A DNA stretch of 64,000 nucleotides from Hespellia sp. (GTDB lineage Bacteria; Bacillota; Clostridia; Lachnospirales; Lachnospiraceae). Where the stretch lies: assembly GCA_028693555.1 (NCBI GenBank), contig JAQUVD010000013.1, positions 1 through 64,000 of the forward strand, written 5' to 3'. A model generated the notes under the pieces. It saw only the letters and a list, made by a program, of their open reading frames with translations. It ran no database searches and was not told the DNA's origin. Position numbers and translations under genes: made by a program. Positions 47,933-55,036 of the stretch are shown here, piece by piece. Each line of letters starts with the position of its first letter. The stretch's first letter is position 1.

Positions 47933-48679
47933 ATGAATCAACAATTTAAAAACATAACGATTGATAATATCGATACGGAACATCTCTGCTGCGCCATTGC
48001 TGATAAAAAGCATCAATGTGGTGTTCAGACGAAAAAAGCATGGCTGAAAGATAGACTTTCTGAGGGACATGTATTTCGTAAACTTGATGAAAAAGGCAAG
48101 GTATTTATAGAATATGCGCCACTGGAAACAGCGTGGGTTCCTGTGGTTGGGGATGATTACATCTATATCTATTGTCTTTGGGTATCCGGTTCATTTAAAG
48201 GAAAGGGTTACGGGAAAGCCCTGCTCGAATACTGCATTGATGATGCAAGGAAACAAGGGAAATCAGGTATTTGTGTTCTTAGTTCTAAAAAGAAAAAACC
48301 ATTTTTATCTGAAAAGAAATTTATGATGAAATATGGTTTTCAGGTCGTTGACAGTATAGATGAATATGAACTGCTGGCGTTATCGTTCGATGGCTTAGAG
48401 CCTTCTTTTGCTGAAAATGTAAAGGAACAGGGAATTGAAAGTGATAAGCTGACAATCTATTATGGAATGCAATGCCCCTATATTCCAAATTGTATTGAAC
48501 AGGTTAAAGTCTATTGTGAAAACAATAAGATACCTCTCGATTTCATACCGATTGACAGTGTGGAAAAAGCAAAGAGTGTCCCTTGTGTTTTTAATAACTG
48601 GGCAGTATTTTATAATGGAAATTTCCAAACAGTTCATTTGCTTAATGAGGGTTACTTGAAAAAGCTTTTACAAATATAA
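47933..48679 (+). CDS. GNAT acetyltransferase with YoaP-like C-terminal domain
   Basis: The 248-residue protein has an N-terminal GNAT domain (acyl-CoA-binding SFKGKGYGKALLEYC, about 86-100) and a C-terminal YoaP-like domain (LTIYYGMQCPYIPNCIEQV, about 170-240) whose Cys-containing block resembles a thioredoxin-like fold. The substrate is unknown. Genes for this two-domain protein often sit beside GyrI-like genes, as here. AGAGGA precedes the ATG. Confidence 0.85.
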   Translation: MNQQFKNITIDNIDTEHLCCAIADKKHQCGVQTKKAWLKDRLSEGHVFRKLDEKGKVFIEYAPLETAWVPVVGDDYIYIYCLWVSGSFKGKGYGKALLEYCIDDARKQGKSGICVLSSKKKKPFLSEKKFMMKYGFQVVDSIDEYELLALSFDGLEPSFAENVKEQGIESDKLTIYYGMQCPYIPNCIEQVKVYCENNKIPLDFIPIDSVEKAKSVPCVFNNWAVFYNGNFQTVHLLNEGYLKKLLQI

Positions 48680-48715
48680 ATTAGATTAATATGAAAAAAG
48701 TTGGAGGTGCAACCT

Positions 48716-49357
48716 ATGGCATTTGATTATAAAAAAGAATATAAGGAATTTTATATGCCACCTAAAACGCCCGTTATTATAGAAATTCCTAAAATGAATT
48801 ATATAGCAGTTCGGGGACAATGCAATCCAAACGAAGAAGATGGGGACTATAAGGCAGCAATCGGCGTGCTATACGGGATTGCATTTACTCTAAAGATGAG
48901 TTATAAAGGCAACCATCAAATAGAAGGCTTTTTCGAGTATGTAGTTCCACCTTTAGAGGGATTCTGGTGGCAGGACGGTGTAAAAGGGATTGATTATTCA
49001 CAGAAAGACTCATTTAAGTGGATTTCTATGATTCGCTTGCCGGATTTTATAACAAAAGATGATTTTGATTGGGCAATTGCCGAGGCAACAAAAAAGAAAA
49101 AATCAGACTTTTCCAAGGTAGCGTTTTTGTCTTATACAGAGGGACTTTGCGTTCAATGTATGCATATTGGACCATACGACAACGAACCTGCCACTGTCAC
49201 ACGAATGAAAGAGTATGCGAAAAGCCAAGGCTATACCATAGATATTACCAAGGAACGATATCACCACGAGATATATCTTAGTGACGCACGAAAATGCGAC
49301 CCTTTAAAATTAAAGACAGTCATACGTCATCCGATTAAGAAGCAAGACAAAATATAA
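48716..49357 (+). CDS. GyrI-like domain protein
   Basis: The 213-residue protein has MAFDYKKEYKEFYMPPKTP at its start, then IPKMNYIAVRGQCNPNEEDG and a C-terminal GLCVQCMHIGPYDNEPATV with the effector-binding fold. It probably binds a small molecule. I chose ATG 48716 because GGAGGTG lies 7 bases upstream; an in-frame TTG at 48701 overlaps that sequence. It is the second GyrI-like protein of the cluster. Confidence 0.85.
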   Translation: MAFDYKKEYKEFYMPPKTPVIIEIPKMNYIAVRGQCNPNEEDGDYKAAIGVLYGIAFTLKMSYKGNHQIEGFFEYVVPPLEGFWWQDGVKGIDYSQKDSFKWISMIRLPDFITKDDFDWAIAEATKKKKSDFSKVAFLSYTEGLCVQCMHIGPYDNEPATVTRMKEYAKSQGYTIDITKERYHHEIYLSDARKCDPLKLKTVIRHPIKKQDKI

Positions 49358-49422
49358 CACAAAAAGTCGGGAACATCCGCCAACAAAGTAATAGGATAGA
49401 AACACAGACAGGGGGGATAAGT

Positions 49423-50289
49423 ATGGAATGGATTGAAGGTATCAAAGATGCCATCAGCTATATCGAGGAAAATATTACAGAGGATCTCACGATAGAAGAT
49501 GTTGCAAAGAAGGCTTTTGTGTCACCTTTTTATTTTCAAAAAGGATTTGCAATGCTTTGTGGTTTCACGGTTGCAGAATACACAAGACAGCGTAGGCTCA
49601 CACTTGCCGGCAGTGAGCTTGTTTCAACTGAAAATAAAATTGTTGATATTGCAATCAAATATGGCTACGATTCTCCGGATAGTTTTACAAAGGCATTTAC
49701 CCGATTTCATGGAGTTACACCTACTGCTGTTAGAAAAGATGGGGCGATGATAAAATCGTTTGCTCCGTTAAAAATTAAATTTGCTTTGGAAGGTGGTTAT
49801 ATTATGGATTATAAGATTGTTGAAAAAGAAGAATTTGCGGTGATTGGAGTATCAAAGGTGTTTCAATATGAGAATGCATATCAAGATATTCCTAAGTTTT
49901 GGGATGAGTTTTACGGGTCCGGAAAAGGAGAGCTTATATGCACAATGTATGGGGTGAATATCGATGAGAGTATGAGCGGTAATACGTTTGAATATCTCAT
50001 TGCAGATAATTATGACCCCAAAAAGGAAATACCGGAGGGATTTGTAACAAAGGTAATTCCAAAACACACATGGGCGGTTTTCGCATGCAAAGGATCTATG
50101 CCAGATTCGATGCAGGATGTGAATAAAAAGATCTTCTCAGAATGGCTGCCAAACTGTAAGGATTATGAAATTGCAGCGGGGTATAATATTGAGATGTACA
50201 ACAACCCGGACGATTATGAAAAAGGAACCCGGGACGAAAATTATTATAGTGAGATTTGGATTCCGGTTAATTTTCTAAATCACCGGTAG
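49423..50289 (+). CDS. AraC-type regulator with GyrI-like effector domain
   Basis: The 288-residue protein has two AraC helix-turn-helix units (about 8-105; LTIEDVAKKAFVSPFYFQKGF and IVDIAIKYGYDSPDSFTKAFTRFHG) and a C-terminal GyrI-like effector-binding domain (about 125-285). This is the Rob/SoxS-like layout found in multidrug-response regulators. A strong ribosome-binding sequence (GGGGGG) precedes it. It overlaps the convergent Rieske-FAD gene by 23 bases at its 3' end. Confidence 0.92.
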   Translation: MEWIEGIKDAISYIEENITEDLTIEDVAKKAFVSPFYFQKGFAMLCGFTVAEYTRQRRLTLAGSELVSTENKIVDIAIKYGYDSPDSFTKAFTRFHGVTPTAVRKDGAMIKSFAPLKIKFALEGGYIMDYKIVEKEEFAVIGVSKVFQYENAYQDIPKFWDEFYGSGKGELICTMYGVNIDESMSGNTFEYLIADNYDPKKEIPEGFVTKVIPKHTWAVFACKGSMPDSMQDVNKKIFSEWLPNCKDYEIAAGYNIEMYNNPDDYEKGTRDENYYSEIWIPVNFLNHR

Positions 50290-51565
50290 CGGGATTGTCA
50301 ATTAGTTTGCCGTCTGCTGTAAACCGTGAACCGTGGCAGGGGCAGTCCCATGTATGCTCATAAGGATTCCATTTTAAAGCGCAGCCAAGATGAGGGCAGC
50401 GCTTTGACGTTGGGGTGAGCAAATTGATAACTGCTTCCAATGTGTTAGCTGCTAATTGTGGATGCAACATACTTCTTGAGGGAGAAAATATCTGCATATA
50501 TGGATTTTCTTTGCTCTGAACCAGATCAGACAAAATCATAGCCGCCGCCATAGAGGAAGTCATGCCCCACTTGTTAAAGCCCGTGGCTACGTATAAGCCG
50601 TCTGTTCCAGAGGAATATGCACCAATATACGGCGCACCGTCAAGAGTCATACAGTCCTGTGTTGCCCAGTTATATTTTTCAGTCGCATTTGGATAATGCC
50701 TCTTTGCAAAATCCCGAAGTTCCTGCCAGCTGCCACCTTTTTTGCCCGTGCGGTGATCGCCGCCGCCAATCAGCAGTAGATTTTGATGATTTCGAAAGGA
50801 CATTCCTTTTTGTGCTTCATCCACATACATTCCGTTCAATTGTGGTGCATGTTCAAGAGCAATCACATAGGAACGGTGCTGATACATTTTTATAAAATAG
50901 CTGCCATGCTTATTAAGAAATGGGAAATGTGTTGCTACGATGATGCTCTTCGCCTGGATGGTTCCGTGTTCCGTAATCGCTTTGGTTCCAATCAATTCAC
51001 ATACGTTTGTATGTTCATAGATACGCAGGCCTTTTGAAATTTCCGATATAAATTTTAGTGGATGAAATTGAGCCTGATTTTGAAACTTTACGGCACCCGC
51101 CACCGGAAAAGGCAATGGGAGATTTTCGGAAAATCCAGCCTGAAAACCAAGCTTTTGAAGTGCTGTAATTTCTTTTTCTATTTTAGTACGATTGTCAAGT
51201 GAGTATACATATGCATCCTTTTGTTCGAAATTGCAGTCAATTCTTCTGCACAGCCCACGATATTTTTCCAGGGCAGCGTTATTGGCATCTAAATATTGTT
51301 TGGCTTTTTCCACACCAAATTCACTGATTAATTTGTCATAAATAAGTCCATGCTGTGCTGTGATTTTAGCGGTGGTATTTTTCGTAATGCCGCTGCCAAT
51401 TGTTTCTGCCTCTACAAGCGCATAGTCGATTCCTGCCTGATGCAGCATATAGGCACACAAAACCCCACAGATACCACCACCAATAATTAAAATGTCTGTC
51501 TTGATATCTTCGTTTAAACTTCCAAAAGTCAAATGATCTGCTGTCTCTTCCCAAAGTGAGTTCAT
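50267..51565 (-). CDS. FAD-dependent oxidoreductase with C-terminal Rieske domain
   Basis: The 432-residue protein has an N-terminal FAD-binding DAO-type fold (DILIIGGGICGVLCAYML, about 24-41) and a C-terminal Rieske [2Fe-2S] domain with C-P-H and, after 15 residues, C-P-C-H ligands. It resembles YhfW-type proteins of Bacillus. The redox substrate is unknown. I chose ATG 51565 because GGGGAGG lies 7 bases upstream. It is divergently transcribed from the EFR1 ferredoxin gene. Confidence 0.88.
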   Translation of the reverse strand: MNSLWEETADHLTFGSLNEDIKTDILIIGGGICGVLCAYMLHQAGIDYALVEAETIGSGITKNTTAKITAQHGLIYDKLISEFGVEKAKQYLDANNAALEKYRGLCRRIDCNFEQKDAYVYSLDNRTKIEKEITALQKLGFQAGFSENLPLPFPVAGAVKFQNQAQFHPLKFISEISKGLRIYEHTNVCELIGTKAITEHGTIQAKSIIVATHFPFLNKHGSYFIKMYQHRSYVIALEHAPQLNGMYVDEAQKGMSFRNHQNLLLIGGGDHRTGKKGGSWQELRDFAKRHYPNATEKYNWATQDCMTLDGAPYIGAYSSGTDGLYVATGFNKWGMTSSMAAAMILSDLVQSKENPYMQIFSPSRSMLHPQLAANTLEAVINLLTPTSKRCPHLGCALKWNPYEHTWDCPCHGSRFTADGKLIDNPATGDLEN

Positions 51566-51668
51566 TAACAATCCTCCCCAAAACCTATTTCTACTAGTTT
51601 CCCTCAAAAGAAAGATATTAATCCATGTTCTGTGGATAAATCTGCGGAAACTCAATGAATTGCTGATA

Positions 51669-51697
51669 TTGTTTTCTACATGGGAATGCTATATAAT
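51669..51697 (+). promoter_or_regulatory. Promoter of the EFR1 ferredoxin gene
   Basis: TTGTTT (51669-51674), a 17-base spacer and TATAAT (51692-51697) lie 36 bases upstream of the ATG. Confidence 0.7.
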
Positions 51698-51732
51698 GGC
51701 GTTGTGCACGAGAGAAAAGGAGGATTCACATC

Positions 51733-52509
51733 ATGAAATTATATGAAATGGTATTTAGTCCAACAGGGGGAACGAAAAAGGTATGTGATATTTTCTCTAA
51801 TGAATTTCAGGGAGAAAAGAGAACCTTTGATTTGATGAAGATGGATTTATCAGATTGTAAGGATGAAATTATGTCCGATGATATTTGTCTGATCGCGGTG
51901 CCTTCCTTTGGCGGGAGAGTGCCGGTTCCAGCCGCGGAAAGTCTAAAAAAAGTGAAAGGCAATCATGCCAAAGCGGTTCTGATTACAGTATTTGGTAATC
52001 GTGCCTACGATGATACGCTTTTAGAATTAAAGGATATTGCAGAGGCGTCAGGCTTTGTATGTATCGCGGCAATTGCGGCAATCGCAGAGCATTCTATTAT
52101 GCATCAGTTTGGTACTGGAAGACCAGATAAACAGGATCAAGAAGAGCTGAAGAAATACGCTGCTCAAATCTTTCAGATGTTGTCGGAAGGTCACACTTTT
52201 GGAGCATTCGTGGTGCCGGGAAAACGACCATATCGGGAATATAAGGGATTGCCACTTCATCCTAAGGCAGGAAAATTATGTAATGAATGTGGTGCATGTG
52301 TGAGTGTCTGTCCGGTGGGAGCAATCAGCAAAGAAAATCCCAAAGTAACGGACAATGAAACATGCATTACTTGTATGGGATGTGTTGCAGTTTGTTCAAA
52401 ACATGCAAGAAAATTGAATCCAATTCTTTTGGCAGTTGCATCCAATAAGATGAAAAAGGTATGCAGTAATAGAAAAGAAAATGAAATTTATGATAAATGG
52501 GAAGGGTAA
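51733..52509 (+). CDS. EFR1-type flavodoxin-ferredoxin fusion
   Basis: The 258-residue protein has an N-terminal flavodoxin-like domain (FSPTGGTKKVC, FMN-phosphate loop at about 9-19) and a C-terminal ferredoxin domain with two [4Fe-4S] motifs (CNECGACVSVCPVGAI and CITCMGCVAVC). It is probably an electron carrier in anaerobic metabolism. A stretch of basic residues follows the second cluster. TrmO follows after 4 bases, so the two are co-transcribed. Confidence 0.9.
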   Translation: MKLYEMVFSPTGGTKKVCDIFSNEFQGEKRTFDLMKMDLSDCKDEIMSDDICLIAVPSFGGRVPVPAAESLKKVKGNHAKAVLITVFGNRAYDDTLLELKDIAEASGFVCIAAIAAIAEHSIMHQFGTGRPDKQDQEELKKYAAQIFQMLSEGHTFGAFVVPGKRPYREYKGLPLHPKAGKLCNECGACVSVCPVGAISKENPKVTDNETCITCMGCVAVCSKHARKLNPILLAVASNKMKKVCSNRKENEIYDKWEG

Positions 52510-52513
52510 TGTT

Positions 52514-53206
52514 ATGCCAACCATGAAAACCATTGCACGCGTAAGAAGCGATTTTAAGTCGAAATTTGGAATACCAAGACAGAGCAATCTGGTTCCGGAG
52601 CTTGTGGCTTATATTGTGTTTGAACCAGAGTATCAGAATCCTGATGCAATCAGAGGTCTGGAGGAGTATTCGCATCTCTGGCTGATATGGGAATTCTCCG
52701 AAAATGTCGGTGCAGACTGGTCGCCAACGGTAAGACCACCGAGGCTGGGAGGCAATACCAGAATGGGAGTATTCGCAACGAGATCGCCATTTCGGCCGAA
52801 TCCGATAGGACTGTCATCGGTGAAATTAGAAGAGATCATTTCCACTCGGGAGAATGGAATGGTCTTAAAGATATCCGGGGCAGATCTGTTAAACGGTACG
52901 CCAATCTATGATATCAAGCCGTATATTCCTTACAGCGATACACATGCTGACGCAAAAGGCGGCTTCGCAGCAGATCATATGGATGACAAATTGAAGGTCG
53001 TGATTCCGGAAGAATATGAGAAGCTCATTGCGAAGGAGAAGCTTTCCGCGCTCCGGAAGGTTCTGGAACTAGACCCGAGACCCTCATATCATACCGATGA
53101 GCAGCGTGTGTATGGAATGAGTTTTGCGGAATATGAAGTCAGGTTCCGGGTAGAGCGTCAGGTATTGAATGTGACAGAGATTACAGAGCAAGGGAAAGAA
53201 TTATAA
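52514..53206 (+). CDS. tRNA (t6A37) N6-methyltransferase TrmO
   Basis: This SAM-dependent enzyme methylates N6 of threonylcarbamoyladenosine at tRNA position 37. The 230-residue protein has IARVRSDFKSKFGIPRQSNLV near the start, then RMGVFATRSPFRPNPIGLS (the family's SAM and substrate region) and YDIKPYIPYSD. I chose ATG 52514 with GAAGGG upstream. It follows the EFR1 gene in one operon and ends at a bidirectional terminator. Confidence 0.9.
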   Translation: MPTMKTIARVRSDFKSKFGIPRQSNLVPELVAYIVFEPEYQNPDAIRGLEEYSHLWLIWEFSENVGADWSPTVRPPRLGGNTRMGVFATRSPFRPNPIGLSSVKLEEIISTRENGMVLKISGADLLNGTPIYDIKPYIPYSDTHADAKGGFAADHMDDKLKVVIPEEYEKLIAKEKLSALRKVLELDPRPSYHTDEQRVYGMSFAEYEVRFRVERQVLNVTEITEQGKEL

Positions 53207-53207
53207 G

Positions 53208-53242
53208 ATTGAGAACAGAATTTAGCAATTCTGTTCTTTTTC
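53208..53242. terminator. Bidirectional terminator between trmO and the Gfo/Idh gene
   Basis: AGAACAGAATT (53212-53222) pairs perfectly with AATTCTGTTCT (53227-53237) around a 4-base loop, with T-rich tails on both strands. The stop codon of the minus-strand gene lies in the loop. Confidence 0.9.
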
Positions 53243-54208
53243 AAATGGATATATGACACCCCATGTCTTCCGCAGCGCATCCATCCACTGCATTAGAAGC
53301 AGTGTCTCTGCGTGGGGCATTTCTACACATTCCAGACATCCTGCCCCAAGAGCTTTCTTGCAGGCAATCAATTCGTATTCATAGCCATTGATTTGTTTCG
53401 GAATTGGCAAATCTTTTACGATATTGTCGGAGGAATCATAGACCGTAATCTTGGAAAAGTTGTTCAAATCATAGATTCGAATGGTTCCGTCTGTTCCATA
53501 GATTACACCCTCATTCTTAGGCGTTGAAAGCATGGAGGCCCGCAGTTGTGCTGTTTTACCATTGCGGTAATATAGTTTGATTTCATCGTTCGCATCAACT
53601 CCGGTATGGTATAACTGGGTATTGCTTTCGAACTTTATCACATCGTTCCCAAAGAACATGGATGCAAATGTCAACGGATATACTCCCGAGTCTAACAATG
53701 CACCGCCAGCTAATTCCGGAGAATGCATGCGCTTGATATGACTAAGCGGATATGAAAATTCAGCAGTTAGCGAAATGGTATCGCCGATTATACCACTGTC
53801 TAAAAGATCCAGAACTATCTGACGGGATGGCATGTAACGTGTCCAAATAGCCTCGGTTGCAAAAATGTGTTCCTTCTTTGCCAGTGAAAGCAGACTTTTG
53901 GCCTGAGCCGCATTTGCGGTAAAAGCTTTTTCGACAAGTATTGCTTTTTGATGCGTAATACAGAGCATTGCATTTTCATAATGCATCGCGTGAGGTGTCG
54001 CAATATATACTAAATCTACGTTTTCGTCAGCAACCAGTTCCTCGTAAGAACCATAAGCTTTTTCAAAGTTCCATTTCCTTGCAAATGCACGGGCTTTTTC
54101 CAGTGAGCGTGATGCAATCGCATACGCATGGAATGTTTCATCTAATCCATTGATTGCGACCGCCATCTGCCCGGCAATGTTGCCGGATCCTATAATTGCA
54201 ATATTCAT
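53222..54208 (-). CDS. Gfo/Idh/MocA-family sugar oxidoreductase
   Basis: The 328-residue protein has the NAD(P)-binding fold IAIIGSGNIAGQMAVAI at the N-terminus, the ATPHAMHYENAMLC segment and the catalytic-lysine block VEKAFTANAAQA (EKA in place of the more common EKP). The C-terminal domain is of the alpha/beta sheet type (GGALLDSGVYPL). It probably oxidises a sugar or sugar alcohol. I chose ATG 54208 (GGAG 8 bases upstream); longer in-frame starts reach the divergent gene. Confidence 0.9.
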   Translation of the reverse strand: MNIAIIGSGNIAGQMAVAINGLDETFHAYAIASRSLEKARAFARKWNFEKAYGSYEELVADENVDLVYIATPHAMHYENAMLCITHQKAILVEKAFTANAAQAKSLLSLAKKEHIFATEAIWTRYMPSRQIVLDLLDSGIIGDTISLTAEFSYPLSHIKRMHSPELAGGALLDSGVYPLTFASMFFGNDVIKFESNTQLYHTGVDANDEIKLYYRNGKTAQLRASMLSTPKNEGVIYGTDGTIRIYDLNNFSKITVYDSSDNIVKDLPIPKQINGYEYELIACKKALGAGCLECVEMPHAETLLLMQWMDALRKTWGVIYPFEKEQNC

Positions 54209-54271
54209 TTCGTATCTCCGTTTCCTGTTAGACTTGCCGATAAAAGAAAGCAGTATCGACCTTTTGTGAAT

Positions 54272-54300
54272 AGTATACAGACAGGGAACACAATAAGCAA
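54272..54300 (-). promoter_or_regulatory. Promoter of the Gfo/Idh gene
   Basis: The minus strand has TTGCTT (54295-54300), a 17-base spacer and TATACT (54272-54277), about 60 bases upstream of the start codon. Confidence 0.6.
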
Positions 54301-54406
54301 TCAGCAATGCAAGGATATGCAGAATTTGTAAAAATGAACGGAAATTGTACTTGTTCGTCCCAGTGGTTTCTGATAGGCTGAAGGTAGACTTAGGGAGGGT
54401 GAACAA

Positions 54407-55036
54407 ATGGATCTTTTTAGCATGGATAGTGGTTTCTACCGATTTATGAACCGGGTAGGAAATCTATTGATTTTAAATGTACTATTTCTGCTCTGCTGTA
54501 TTCCCGTCATTACAGCCGGAGCGTCAGCGACCGCACTCTATACGGTGCTTATGCGTTTAGTGCGCCAAGAAGAGGGGTATGTGGGACGAGAGTTTTTTAA
54601 GGCATTTAAAGAAAACTTCAGACAGTCGACGCTGCTGTGGCTAATTGTAGTTATTGTTGGAGTTATTTTATACTGTGACATTATTTTTTCTGATATTATG
54701 AATAATGCACTTGGTGCCGGGCTTAAGATTGTTTTTCTGCTATTTGGCTTTCTTTATATGGCGACAGTCTCCTATGTATTTGCATTGCAGAGCCGGTTTG
54801 ACAATACAATTTTGTACACCTTGAAAAATGCATTTTGGATGGCGATGGGATATCTGCCATATACGATTTCATTGATGGTTGTCGAAGCAATTCCTTTTTT
54901 TCTTATCTACATCAGACCCAAATGGTTCTGGTATCTGCTCCCTGTGCTGAGTACAGTTGGTGTGGCAGCGCTTCTCTATATCTGTTCGATGATATTGAAC
55001 TACATTTTTAAGAAATATATGGGAGATCAAGCATGA
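54407..55036 (+). CDS. YesL-like (DUF624) membrane protein
   Basis: The 209-residue protein has five or six transmembrane segments (about 20-42, 75-95, 100-125, 140-160, 165-190), and the DUF624/YesL block GASATALYTVLMRLVRQEEGYVGREFFKAFKENF in its N-terminal half. Such proteins are found beside sugar ABC transporters and YesMN two-component systems; the function is unknown. GGGAGG precedes the start. It overlaps the GH2 gene by 4 bases. Confidence 0.88.
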   Translation: MDLFSMDSGFYRFMNRVGNLLILNVLFLLCCIPVITAGASATALYTVLMRLVRQEEGYVGREFFKAFKENFRQSTLLWLIVVIVGVILYCDIIFSDIMNNALGAGLKIVFLLFGFLYMATVSYVFALQSRFDNTILYTLKNAFWMAMGYLPYTISLMVVEAIPFFLIYIRPKWFWYLLPVLSTVGVAALLYICSMILNYIFKKYMGDQA

